DNA of 64,000 bases, from positions 33,841,255-33,905,254 of the forward strand of contig CM047428.1 in NCBI GenBank assembly GCA_026168455.1. The letters are read 5' to 3'. The first letter of the stretch is position 1. Every line of letters starts with the position of its first letter. A program made the translations under genes and the position numbers. Shown here piece by piece: positions 21,141 to 31,936 of this stretch. A model generated the notes under the pieces. It ran no database searches. It was given only the letters and a program-made list of their open reading frames with translations, and was not told the origin of the DNA. Source of the stretch: Theocolax elegans. Lineage: Eukaryota; Arthropoda; Insecta; Hymenoptera; Cerocephalidae.

Positions 21141-22215
21141 TGTGACGGAAATCGTCACACAATCTATTCACGACGAATAGAGTATTTAAATTGTCGAATT
21201 GTAAGTCGTCGGAGCCTTTCGTATGTGAAGGCCAACCGACGACACTTGTTTATTTTTCTACAAATGTACGATTACGCGCGCAATAATACGTAGGGATGGG
21301 AGCGCGAAAGAGTGTGTGAGTTTCCCCACTCCCATCCCTTTTTCGGGAAATTAGGCGATCGCCTAAGCAGTGTGTAATGATCCGTCGATCAAGACGGATT
21401 ATTCTTTTGACGTGATCGCGTACGACTCGTGAAAGCCGAGAGTGCGCCCCACCCCCCTCCTGCATCGAGCTCTGTGAACGGTTGTTCCGGAGCAGAGCTA
21501 AGTGCGGATACCCGGGTGGACACACGCGTGTCCCGTACCGTTTTGGTGTGTGTTTGTGTGAGTGTGTGTATCAAGGACGGGGTCGTGCGCGAGTGATACC
21601 GCGGATTGCGACTCGCTCGCCGCGGCAAGGGCCGCCTTCACCACCTCAACCACTGGTCGTCCCCTTGTCAAGGAGGTCGACCAGTCGCCGAGGATCGGCT
21701 GGGCCATCCCCGAGGAGCGTCACTGGTTTACTATTATCGTGACCCTCCCCCTCCCTTGTGTGTGTGTGTACCACGGGAGTGTGTTCGAGTACAACGGTAC
21801 TCGAACAGCGGTTCCTGGGAGCGAAACCTGTCGCAGGCGAGGATCTCGATCCGACAGGTTTCCCGGGACTTCCGCCCGCGTGTTCTGTATTGTCGCGGCA
21901 CACGGCCTGAGTGGCCATTTTGTTAATTATTTTATATGAAATAAACATTTCATCTATTTTATTTTTAATTAACTGTGTTTTTGTTATTTCTCCCCGCTCC
22001 CGCCGACATTCGTTAATTTTTCATATCGGGCCGAGGCAAGGAGGATTGCCCGAATCCTCCATACCGATCGTCCCAGCGAACTCGCGTTCCTGGCGACAGC
22101 CGCAGTTCGGAAAATAAATTAATTGTGTGCGCGGTATTGGGTAACGCGGCCCAACGGTTAATTTTAATTATTAATAATAATTAATTTCACCCGGGCACGC
22201 GAATACCACGTCACA
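21141..22215 (+). mobile_element. 5' LTR of an mdg1/412-like Gypsy element, tiled with stem-loops
   Basis: Begins TGTGACGG and ends CCACGTCACA, followed after two bases by a primer-binding site. 1075 bp, GC-rich against the AT-rich flanks. Stem-loops run through it, some 10-11 bp long (see findings). A polyadenylation-like AAATAAAC lies near 21940. No second copy is found downstream in the window. Confidence 0.85.
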
Positions 22216-22217
22216 AA

Positions 22218-22233
22218 TGGCGACCGTGACAGG
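22218..22233 (+). promoter_or_regulatory. tRNA primer-binding site (TGGCGACCGTGACAGG)
   Basis: Starts with TGG two bases after the LTR end. From memory, TGGCGACCGTGACA is the tRNA-Arg type site used by mdg1/412-like elements; not verified. Confidence 0.8.
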
Positions 22234-23409
22234 ACGTTCGGTTTCGTCCTCAACGATTTTAAATTAAAGTAATATTTGTCGGCCATATTTTCGCGCGTGA
22301 GCAGTGTCGCGGCGAAACGGAGCGGGTAAAGAGAGAGAGAGAGAGAGAGAGTGAGTTAAAGAGTTAGAGTGAGAGAGAGAGAGAGAGCGCGAGAGACGGC
22401 GTGTGAGACGCGTCTCTATACCGGAGTATTCCCCCTCTTGCTCGGGTATCCGAGGAGAGGTATACACCGGTATATCGAGAGAGAGTTCGCGCGCGACCGT
22501 GTTTAGCCGGAAGCGCCCGATCTCACCGAGATCGGTCTCTCTCGATCGCAAGCTTGACGGGAGAACTTTGCCTAGCTTGTATGGGAGCGGCAAAGTAGGG
22601 AGAGAGTAGCTTGCGCCGCGGATCGCGGGCAGCGAGAATTCCCCCCGAACAGCGCACGGGAAAGACTTCACCGTCGGCTCTCTCCGATTGCGCCCGCGAG
22701 TGGGAGTGAGAGAGAGAATCCCTAGTCGCGGGGAATCGGAGTTAGGTGCTAGGCGGGCTATACGGTGTGTGTGAGAGAGAGAGATAACGCGATCGCCTAG
22801 CCCTTTCGCGTATTAAGTCTTTGCAGTTGGTTTCGCCGAGAGAAACCACTGCGGCGAATTATTTTATTCCAATTTTATAAAATAAATTCGTTCTTGTGTA
22901 GAATCTATTTTATTATTGGTGTGAGAGTGTGTTAAATAGATTCTTTCGGGAGAGGTAGTTGCCCCACCCCTCCTCCCTTTTAAAGAAAATTTTAAATAAT
23001 TTAGTTTTCTTTATATACGGGACGCGGCGAATTAATTATTGTTATTGCGTGTTCGAGATCGAAATTTTTTTATTTGGCTCTCCTCCCCTCCCTGACCCAC
23101 ATATATTGTAATATAGTAATATAATTTAAAATTGTGTTTTATTTATTACTAATTATTTATAATATATGTATCATTTTATTTGTGTGTGAATAAAATATAT
23201 TTTACAACTATTGTTAATTATTTAGACTTGTTTGCAAGTTAAATAATTAACAGTAAGTAACTTTGTGTGAATCAGCCGTCATTCTCGTGAAAGTTACAAT
23301 AGTTGTAATATTAATTATTTAAACTCGTGTGTGAGTAAAATAATTAAAATTATTTCTTTATTACAATTATCTGACAGTAATTACTTGATTTAATATTTGG
23401 TATTTATCG
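22234..23409 (+). other. Long structured leader of the mdg1/412-like element
   Basis: About 1.2 kb without coding sequence. 22330-22400 is GA-repeat rich. Several long stems are visible, for example arms 22900-22910 and 22934-22944 (AGAATCTATTT/AAATAGATTCT), and CCGATCTC/GAGATCGG near 22520. A larger nested structure around 23210-23310 pairs ACAACTATTGT with ACAATAGTTGT. Confidence 0.65.
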
Positions 23410-24412
23410 ATGGAACTTCGATCAAGAGCGCAAAATGATGGAGAAAAGGCTACGACGTTTTTTGAATTGTTTCAGAGCGATCGTAAATAAGTTTAAAAGC
23501 CCTCCCTCATTAGAACAACAGGTGAAGATGGCCTACTCGCAGATGAGGTCAAACTACCGTAGGTACATACCAGTACGTCAAATCAGGAATTTCTCTGATT
23601 TGACAAGCTACGGTAAAGAGTACGAGCAGCATTTAACATGGGACACGAAATTTTCCAGTTCCAACGTTAAGCGCGAGAAGCTCGTACCAGAAGCTTTCCC
23701 GAAACAGAGTGGTGGAGCACGAGTTTCGGGTAAAGTGGCGACTGTTACCGAAAAGAGTAAGGATGAGTCTTCTTATTCGGATAAACAGTCGTCGAAGAAA
23801 ACTATTAAGAAGAAGAGCAAGAAAAGTGCGAAAAACTCGCCAAACTCTTCTTCAAGCGAATACGAAGCAGCCGCTGTGTACGGTACTTCCAACGTCGCTA
23901 ATAGTTTTCAGAAACGATACGGCAAATCGAACAATGGAGTGAGTGCTCACAATTCGAAATCCGTATCGTACGTGCCTGTTTCTCAACAGGCACCTGGGCA
24001 ACAAAAACAGAGCTCGGGCAAAAGAGAAAGACGTATTTTGACGAATTCTCAACTGCCCCAGCAAAATGTTTTTGTCCCACAAATGGCACAAAACCTGGTG
24101 AGGTATGTGCAACCACGGGCGACGGCAGTAAATCCAACGAACCTGAGCACCAACTTTGTCGGCGTGTGTTTCACATGCCAAAAAGTCGGTCATAGGTCGT
24201 CGGATTGCCCGAGCCGAACATGCTACCCATGCGGAAACATTGGGCACTCCGCTGAGCAGTGCTCTACCGAATTGGTAGCAAAGGAGTGCCAGCTGTGTGG
24301 AACTAGTGGCGTTACACTCCAAACATGTCCTAACTGCGTCAGGTTCCTCCAAAACGTGGGAAACCTGAACGCAGGGCACCCGAGCTGCCCCGGGCGCCCT
24401 CCACTGGAGTAA
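23410..24412 (+). pseudogene. gag: gag of mdg1/412-like element, capsid apparently deleted
   Basis: A short frame from ATG 23410 (MELRSRAQND) runs 26 codons; an overlapping frame from 23435 continues for 325 codons. The long frame has a gag C-terminal part: a basic Ser/Lys-rich stretch (KKTIKKKSKKSAKN), then two canonical nucleocapsid knuckles, CFTCQKVGHRSSDC and CYPCGNIGHSAEQC, and a third Cys cluster CQLCGTSG...CPNC. No capsid-like segment lies between, which suggests an internal deletion that joined gag N- and C-terminal parts out of frame. The nucleocapsid would bind the element RNA. The 3' end overlaps the pol frame in the -1 register. Confidence 0.75.
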
Positions 24413-25638
24413 GTAAACCGCATGGTTTACAAGGGCAAGAGTTTAAGGTTGGAGAACCCTCTAAACTCTTTAAGAAGTCTAGCAAATCATTTGCTGACTT
24501 CTCTAAAGTCCTTTACGGAGATCAAATTCCCTCTCAGACCGAAGTTGGTGTCGAAAGTAAGTCTGAGTGTAAGGATCCTAGACGTTCTGGGGATTCGACA
24601 GATGGAAAAGTTCTTAGAACACAACCTGTCAATCCCACCCGAGCTATGCAAGGTAAAACAGAACAAGGAACCTTATTAGACCAACAAAAGCGTGAGGCTA
24701 AAGATTGGTCTAAGGAACTCCAAAAGCAAATATACTCTGATAGCAGAGATATTATTGGTGAAGAAAGCGTAAAGAGATCGTTATCTCAGCCGCTTAGCAC
24801 CATCGGAGTGAACGACCTTGGTTGTTGCTCATCGTCACCCCGTTGTGACACACCTAGTAATGAGGACAAGAAGCCCTTGGTGGAGAAGGAAATTGTCCTC
24901 AACAACGAGCCCTTGGTGGAGAAGGTAGTTGTCGATGGTGTGCATAACATGAACCGTACAAACTCGTTGCCGAGAAGTACAGTTCAGGGGGGGGGGGCAG
25001 ATGCCGTACCAAGTACGTCTAAAATGACGCATACGGCATCGACTCCTAACGACGATAGTCAAACCGATCAGATAATTGCTGGAATTCAATCGGATAACCG
25101 GCTATTCTTTTTGGTACGACTCGGTGGAAAGGACTTTAAAGCACTTTTCGATCCTGGCGCCATGGTCTCTCTTGTACGATCAGATGTTGTCGAACAGTAC
25201 AAGTTTAAATGGAGACCTGTCAAGGTTATCGTGAAAGGTGTGGCTGGACCAGCTCTTAAAGTCCTTGGCCTAATTGACATCCTATTCTGTGTAGAAGGCC
25301 TTGATGGCAATATCCAACTGAGAATTGTAGAGAATATTAAGCATTCCATCATTCTCGGTATGGATTTTCTACAACATTGGAATATGGAAGTCAAATTAGG
25401 CGAAGCTATTTGGCGTATTGGCGAGAGTGATTGGAGACACTTCGTCAGAGATACATCTCATGACATCGATTCGAGGATTTCCGCTGAATGTGCTGGTATA
25501 ATTGAGATACAGGACGACCAGCGGAAACAAGTCAAAGAGTTAGTTGAAAGCCTACTCTTGCCCTCGGGAGACGTCCACGGCTTTACGGCAGCGCTGAAGA
25601 AGTCGAACGACCAGCTCGTTGCGTGGAATGTGATTTAA
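24391..25638 (+). CDS. Retropepsin-like protease region of truncated pol
   Basis: An open frame overlapping the gag end in the -1 frame, with the first Met at 24646. The first 130 or so residues are Ser/Lys-rich linker. The protease core has FDPGAMVSLV (active-site loop DPGA in place of D-S/T-G, as in the pol at 12010) and later SIILGMDFL, the second conserved hydrophobic motif. After about 60 more residues the frame ends at 25638. No reverse transcriptase, RNase H or integrase follows, so the element lost most of pol and could only move with help in trans. Confidence 0.8.
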   Translation, partial: RAPSTGVSKPHGLQGQEFKVGEPSKLFKKSSKSFADFSKVLYGDQIPSQTEVGVESKSECKDPRRSGDSTDGKVLRTQPVNPTRAMQGKTEQGTLLDQQKREAKDWSKELQKQIYSDSRDIIGEESVKRSLSQPLSTIGVNDLGCCSSSPRCDTPSNEDKKPLVEKEIVLNNEPLVEKVVVDGVHNMNRTNSLPRSTVQGGGADAVPSTSKMTHTASTPNDDSQTDQIIAGIQSDNRLFFLVRLGGKDFKALFDPGAMVSLVRSDVVEQYKFKWRPVKVIVKGVAGPALKVLGLIDILFCVEGLDGNIQLRIVENIKHSIILGMDFLQHWNMEVKLGEAIWRIGESDWRHFVRDTSHDIDSRISAECAGIIEIQDDQRKQVKELVESLLLPSGDVHGFTAALKKSNDQLVAWNVI

Positions 25639-25832
25639 GGGTGAAAAACACGCGGCATTATTGCCCGCGATGTGAATTCATTGGCCGATTTGACATCCCC
25701 AGATACCAAGGATTGAATTGTTGGTGCATCTGGGAATACGGAGATTTATCACTCCATGTCTGCGATTCATGCAAGGAGGAAGTATACGAGCTCCTCAGAA
25801 GACAAAGAAGGATAGCTGGACAAGAATATTAA
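25623..25832 (+). CDS. Small Cys-rich ORF at the element 3' end
   Basis: 69 codons overlapping the protease frame by 16 bases. Contains CPRC, CWC and CDSC, which could bind one or two zinc ions, and ends in a basic helix (EEVYELLRRQRRIAG). Not recognised. It may be the 3' terminal ORF of the full element brought next to protease by the pol deletion, or a separate accessory protein. Confidence 0.4.
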   Translation: MECDLRVKNTRHYCPRCEFIGRFDIPRYQGLNCWCIWEYGDLSLHVCDSCKEEVYELLRRQRRIAGQEY

Positions 25833-26353
25833 CAAAATAAATGATTTCTTACTTACTTTTAGCCTTTCCTTCCTTATGCTTATTTTCTTTTTTCTCCTTT
25901 TTCCTCTTTTGGATTTACTAGAATAAGTACACAAAATGAAAAAAAATTAAAAAAATATATTGATATGCATATATGTATTTATAAACAAAATACAATAATA
26001 TATACATATATACAAATTTATATAGCAATAATTGTAATATCTACTTTTTAAGAAAAAAAAACACAAAAAAAAACAAAAAAACAAACAACCACCAAAATAA
26101 CAAAACAAGACAACAAACGCGTGGACGTTTACGCCTGGCGTTAAACTTCTCTAAGGGGAGAGGTGTCGCGTCATGATAGATGCAAAGTACACACATGCGC
26201 GTACACATACACACACATACGCACACACGTGCGCGCTTTTTATACTCAAAGTAGGATGTCCTCGTCAAGACAGGAACCGCCTTAAAAAAATCTAGCCAAT
26301 AACTTAATTAGAACACGCATGACAAAGAATAAATTAATTAAGTAAAAGTACAA
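25833..26353. other. AT-rich DNA with A-rich and CA simple repeats
   Basis: No gene seen. An A-rich stretch lies at 26050-26090 and a CA/CG dinucleotide-rich stretch at 26190-26236. The expected 3' LTR of the preceding element is absent. Confidence 0.6.
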
Positions 26354-26919
26354 TGTTGTAACCAAATCTGATTGGTCAAGAGGAACCAAAACTCCACCCC
26401 AAACCCTTGATATAAATAGGAATGTCGCCCCGGGGATGGGTGCCCTTGCTCTTTAGTCCTTTGTCAAGTAAGGTGAAATCCTGTATCCAAAATTTAACGC
26501 GAAATAAAGCAAGAAAATCGAAAGTCATTATTCAGTATCTTTAGACCTTTAAACACCAGTCATTTTCCTATCCCTTTTAAAATCCCAATTAGTCTATACC
26601 ACATTTCTATTGTAAAGCAGTCTTTGCATTGAGGATCAACGAGAGCGAGAAAGGCAGCCGAGCAGTTGCAGCCACCGGTCAGCCGTAGATCTCCTGCCCG
26701 ATAAGGTCGGTTGTTTTGCTTTCCTCGCCTTCACTCATTGTTGTACCTCGGGCTTACCCATGCACGTAAATTTCGGAAGGGTCTATGACCTGTGCTATAC
26801 CGAGGAGAATTGCCACCCATCCTTGACGCTATACGCGTACTAAAACGGGGAACATCTATTTTTAATTTAAATTCAGTCCATTTAATTTTTCTACGTTACG
26901 TCTATCCTAGGACGTAACA
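26354..26919. mobile_element. Possible solo LTR
   Basis: Begins TGTTGTAACC and ends GACGTAACA. Contains a TATAAATA (near 26411) and AATAAAGC (near 26504) in promoter and polyadenylation positions on the plus strand. No target duplication or primer-binding site found. The 3' end contains a perfect hairpin, GTTACGTC pairing with GACGTAAC. Weak call. Confidence 0.35.
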
Positions 26920-27125
26920 CGACCGTCCGACTCTGGCCACGAGTTTCTCGAGGCCAGGGCTAGGCTCGTAGAGAGCTAGTTGAGGGGTTAGTGCTGTGTC
27001 CTCCCTCAGCCATCGTAGAAGCCACTACGGCAGCGGCGCAGCGGACCAGCATCTGCTCGGCCTTCCTGGCCGACATACCGTCAACACCGGACTCGCCAGC
27101 GTCACCCGACGCGCTGGCTTACGAT
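26920..27125. other. GC-rich fragment, origin unknown
   Basis: A GC-rich island starting at the end of the possible LTR and ending abruptly at 27125 where AT-rich palindromic repeats begin. An open frame from 26991 is rich in Ala/Ser/Pro. Probably a piece of a retroelement leader or gag; not recognised. Confidence 0.3.
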
Positions 27126-28800
27126 AAACGTATTGATATTATAACAATATTTTATGAAATATTGCATACAATATTTATGGAATATTACACGAAATATTAT
27201 ATGAAATATTTCAGTAATATTGTTGTAATATTTTGTGAAATATTCCACTTTCTATTAGTGAAAATATTACACCAAATATTTCACTATTATTTAAAAAATA
27301 TCCCGATAAGCGCACTTTTGAAAAAAAGAATTCTTTAAGAATTAACGAATGTCCGCGATAAATAATCTATAAGTATTAAATAAGTATCTGTAAATTATTC
27401 TTTATGATCCAAAATTTGAATAATATATATAAAATTATTGATTAAATGAAAATTATTCTATGTACACAATATAAGTATTTAAAAAGTAGTCTTTTTGAAT
27501 TAAAAAAAAAGTTAAAAACTAATATTATTTTAATTAAAGTACGCCTTATAAACGCCGTAAAAATATTGAAAAAGAGTTCTTTTTCAATTCTTTTTTTGTC
27601 TTTATAGGTTATATATTATTGAATATATTTAAATAATTAGTTTATTGATTGTTATGTAATAAATTCATTATGTCACTTTATAGTGAAATATTCTAATAAA
27701 TTATTTATGGACACTTGCACCAATTATTAATATATGACTTTCAATAAATGGTTATAGCATTCTCTCTAAAATTACTTTGCAGTATAGTAAACTTTATGGA
27801 ATTTTTCTGATTCTTAATTATAGGTTAAGTTGCCTATTATTGTATTTTTATACAACTATAATTAACGTATTTGACAAATCTGAATCGATAGGAATGTGCT
27901 TACTTTACTTACAAACCGACTAAATCATTAGTTTATTGGTATTAATAACGGAATAATGCAATACATATTAATAATGTTCCGGAATTATTCAATCGGGGTG
28001 TAACAAATAAGGACGATTCGAAGTAAAATATAAAAACGTGTTGATGGCGCAAGCGGTAAGGTTTCCGACTTTGACGCAGAGGGTCCCAGGTTCGAATCCC
28101 GACGTCCGGTGCAGATTTTTTTCGTTATTTAAAGTATATTCTATTTAATTTCAGCAAATATATATTTAATAAATTAAAATCTTTAAAATGCTAAATAAAA
28201 TAGAAAAAAAAATAGAAAAATGTGTCCCGGCAAGCCGCTACAAAATAAATTTTTTATATGGGTTTTTTCACTCTTTGAAGAGTGAATAAATCATACGAAA
28301 AGTGATTTTTAACTTGAAGCCGACTGCTGCACTTTTGACTCCATTCGAGTGAAATTTCACACTTCAAAATTTAGAGAGTGATTTATAAAAGAAATCGAAA
28401 AGAATTCTTTCTTAACGGTTTAAAACGACGTTATAATCCGCATAAAGAAAACTCAAAAAAGAATTGAAAAATAGTTCTTTGAGAATCAACAAACGTCCAT
28501 GGACATTTGTTGATTCTAAAAGAACTCTTTTTCAATTCTTTATTTGGGTTGTTTTTATGGGAAATGCCTTTTAGAAATATAAAAGAATACTTTTCAAATA
28601 TTTAATTTTTTTTTTGTAATAAAAGATTTCTTTTTCACTCGAATTTAAAGAATTCTTTATTAATACTTAAAGCATTACAATATACCGGACATTCGTTATA
28701 TTTATAAGTCATTGTAAAGAATTCTTTTTAAATTCTTTGAAAAAATAGAATTTAAAAAGAGTTCTTTAAAAAATATTATTTATTTCTTTGTCCTTATCGG
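27126..28800. repeat. Palindromic-motif arrays and foldback element
   Basis: 27126-27300 carries many GAAATATT/AATATTTC motifs. 27301-28800 has matching inverted ends (CCCGATAAG and CTTATCGG) and repeated AAGAATTCTTT-type motifs. At its heart is a near-perfect palindrome, 28441-28559, centred on CCATGG at 28497-28502 with arms of almost 60 bases. No ORF of interest. The ends suggest a foldback or MITE family; no target duplication could be read. Confidence 0.55.
28040..28120 (+). repeat. tRNA-derived sequence (SINE head or tRNA pseudogene)
   Basis: A-box-like TGGCGCAAGCGGTAAGG and B-box GGTTCGAATCC, then a T run at about 28114. Acceptor and T stems do not pair properly. The downstream AGATTTTTTT followed by TTATTTAAA also follows the tRNA-derived unit at 8729, suggesting a shared tail. 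Confidence 0.5.
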
Positions 28801-28937
28801 ACGTACACGGGATCACATCGGTTAATTGACCGATCCGAAAACGGACGTACTTTTACGATCGAAAGAAATGGTCAAAATGTAGTAGTAGATGTCGAGCACT
28901 TATAGCCAGCATATTTCATTCGCGCCGAAGTGACAGA

Positions 28938-29362
28938 CAATAAAAAAATAATCAAAATGACACTGACAATGGTAAAAACGATGTTAGCAAACAGAATAAA
29001 CATATTGATGACGACGATGACAATACCGTCAGAAATTTTAATAACCAAAGCGATACTGTTATTGGCAATAGCGCAAATATTGTAATTACCACAGCGCAAA
29101 TTCACGCAGAAGCGGATAAAGAGAATAGTGTTGACGATCAATCAGCAGTTAACACGCATAGGAAGGCCAACGACAGTACAGCTTGTGACCATGATGTGAG
29201 AGCATCAGATAATATTTTAATGGATGGAGATAATTCCATTAACTTCGATATAAATAATGACTCACGCAAATCAGCGGATATCATGCGAAATAGAAATAAA
29301 AGTTTAGTAAAAGATAAAATTTTAGTAGACAACGCGAAGACGAGTCAACCGCGAAATGTTTG
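28938..29362 (+). pseudogene. Asn/Asp-rich open frame without start codon
   Basis: About 140 sense codons with no ATG until late, bounded upstream by a TAA and ending in TGA at 29360-29362. The composition is dominated by Asn, Asp, Ser and Lys. A second frame starts inside it (29356-29553, MFDLNKRNAEPL, Lys-rich). Their position 1 kb before a polypurine tract and LTR suggests the N-terminal or gag part of a retroelement whose pol is lost. Not recognised. Confidence 0.35.
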
Positions 29363-29553
29363 ATTTGAACAAAAGAAACGCGGAACCGCTTGCAAATTTG
29401 CAACCTACTGTGTTAAAAAAGAAAAAATTTACTCCTAGTATCTTAAAAAGAAACAGAAAGACTGAAAATATAGACTGTATAGAGCCACGCGTATCTACTG
29501 TAAAAATAAGAAAGAACGTTATAGGGAAAAAACTATTAACAGAGAAACTGTGA

Positions 29554-30300
29554 TAAATGCAAACAAGACTGACTATATTAATTGTATAGAATCTCGCGCA
29601 TTCACAAAGACTGCAAAAAGCGTTAAATCCAATGACTGAAAAAACTGTGATATATAATTAGTAAGACTGAGTATAACAAGAGTAGTTATAACAATATAAT
29701 TTCGATAGTAAAGATCTCAGTAACGAAAATGTTTACGAGAATCGGTACCTCACTATTTACATCGCGTAGGGTAAGCCCGTGCTTTGTTCAGTAGATACTT
29801 GGTTACGATAAGAGACAAAAAATAGGTTAACATTTTGAGTCATTTAGAATAGAAATAGACAGATCTAGCTGTGACACTGCACTCAAAAGAAGCGATTGTT
29901 ATTTAATTAACAATGTAAAGAAACTGTGAACTGCACAACTGCAGTAGTAGCATTAATCACGTAAAGATTTTTCACTGCGCACGATTGTTTAGCATGAATG
30001 AATAAGACCTTAAATAAAATGTGCGTTTATACTGTAGCAAAATTATTTAATCTGGATTTTCTAGAATTCGCGTTAAACGCACAGTTAAGGATATGCGATA
30101 GTTTAACTAGTTGTAAAGCGTTAATGAATGATGAATGTTTAGAACTATGTTTAAAACGGTTATTGTTGTTAAGCGTATTGTGATTAATGTATAAATTTTG
30201 TAAAAAGAATAATTGACTCTTAGGGTCTTCTTTCACAAGAATTTCAATCAAATTTCGACCTCGCTGCATTTCATGCAGGTCGACATTTAGGGGGGAGCAC
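29554..30300 (+). other. Retroelement remnant ending in a polypurine tract
   Basis: No ORF over 65 codons. It ends in TTTAGGGGGGAGCAC, a polypurine tract directly before the TGTGGG start of an LTR. Confidence 0.45.
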
Positions 30301-30586
30301 TGTGGGTAGGCGGCCCTAACGATTTAGTACCACGATGTAACGCCTGAGGGCGCACCTCCAGTTAAGCGAGTCAACTAGAAATATCGCAACATTCGCGACA
30401 GAGAGTCAGTCACGTCTGAACCTTCGACGCATGAGTCCGCATATTGCAGACGATAGCCGTAATAAAGCAATTACTAACGTTAGACTTGTTTTAGATTCTT
30501 ACCTCGCACTCCATCCTCTCGACCTGGCAACGCGGACGTGTGGGGCCGCGTAAACGGTGTCTTATACACATACACCAAACCCCACA
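30301..30586 (+). mobile_element. Short 3' LTR
   Basis: Begins TGTGGG and ends CCCACA, perfect six-base inverted termini with TG...CA, preceded by a polypurine tract. AATAAA lies at about 30462 for polyadenylation. 286 bp. The partner 5' LTR is not in the window, so the element is 5' truncated. Confidence 0.65.
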
Positions 30587-31936
30587 TATACAATATATAT
30601 ATATTATATATATACAACACATATGAAAAAGTAACTGCAGCTCCCTCTCGCTGAATTTTTCAGAGTCTGACCCGAGTTTTTTTTACCTCTGTCCGTGCCT
30701 TCTCCCGAGCTGGAAAGTATATATAGTGATACATATGTTATATGGAAGACGAAAAAGGGAAATCGCAAAATTGTTGAAAGGAATTCAGCAAGCAATTTCT
30801 TTGACTTGCTTTTTCTGCAATATGCGTTTATGAATATTCGCAGAATTTGATGTAAATTGAAGAAAATAACTAAGGAATGAGAGATTAATTGATAAACATC
30901 AAAAATTAAATTCATATATAAAAATATACGATATGAAAAAATCCGAGGGTTATAAAGTAGCTGTGTATAAGGGCTTGCGCGCCTGCATACTTGCGTCAGG
31001 CGCTAGCGCGCCTTATACTTAACTGAAAACAGATAAAAATAAAGAAAATCTCAATACACGAAATCAATTTAAGAAGCTAGTTATAAAGTAAAAAATTAAT
31101 GAAACAAATCTAAAAGAAACGAAACAAAAACAAAATTATAACAATATTGTTAATTAAAAACATTAAAGAGGAAAGAATAGTAATTACAAAAAAGAACGTA
31201 ATGCAATTGAAATATCTGAAAGAAGATCAAATAGAATTTGTATACCTAGTACATATTAAATTATATTCTTCAATAAATTTACTTTTTACAAAAATGTTAA
31301 TTGTTTTATAAATTTTATATAAATTTTATTGTAATTTTAATATATGTATTTTACATAATAAGCAATAATTTTTATATTTATAAATAAAAATTATGTATCA
31401 TAGAGCAGAATAACTAACAATTAATATTTTTCCCTATTGAAAATACACGTACAAGTTTTCCACACGGCGAAGTTAAAATCCACAAAAATAATTTTTGTTT
31501 TAGAGTGAAAATAAAATGTTATATTAATAAATTTGGTGTACATCATTATCAATGCAACATTGGATCACCTTAAAATTTCTATTTGTACATATTCTTTAGT
31601 GTCTGTTCGTCATTCAGCCTCACCTAACTGCTGTCTTAATGAATCCCATGTCCCAACTCGCTGATCGCTCTGTTTTTACTTTCGCTACCTACATAACCTA
31701 CTTAACAGTGTTTCCTCTCCGCTCCCCCCCCTCACCCTTTTTCTGTCTCTCGCTACCAACAAGCAAACTTTAGAGACTCAGGAGTCGGGCGGGAGTCGGG
31801 TCTCGATACTCGAGAGTTGTTTAATAGTAAGATCGCATGAACACTCCTAAGACGTGTAGAATCTCTTGTCCAGGTTAACCAAACTTTTCGCTCAACACTT
31901 ATTTTTTAGACATATGTACTTGTAACCTGCAACAAA
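30587..31936. other. Intergenic DNA upstream of CFAP410, with hairpin cassette copy
   Basis: TA repeats at 30592-30615 and the GC-rich hairpin cassette at 30966-31018. From about 31600 to 31936 lies the presumed promoter and 5' UTR of CFAP410, with C/T-rich sequence (31700-31750) but no TATA box that I trust. Confidence 0.5.
30966..31018 (+). repeat. Dispersed 50-bp GC-rich hairpin cassette, copy 1
   Basis: Contains CTTGCGTCAGGCGCTAGCGC in AT-rich surroundings, bounded by TATAAGG and CCTTATA. The two halves are self-complementary, so it can fold into a hairpin. Copies at 36991-37019 (half) and 58769-58820 (full, inverted). Confidence 0.75.

Noticed and set aside
28040..28120. Functional tRNA gene
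   Set aside because: Acceptor and T stems are mismatched.
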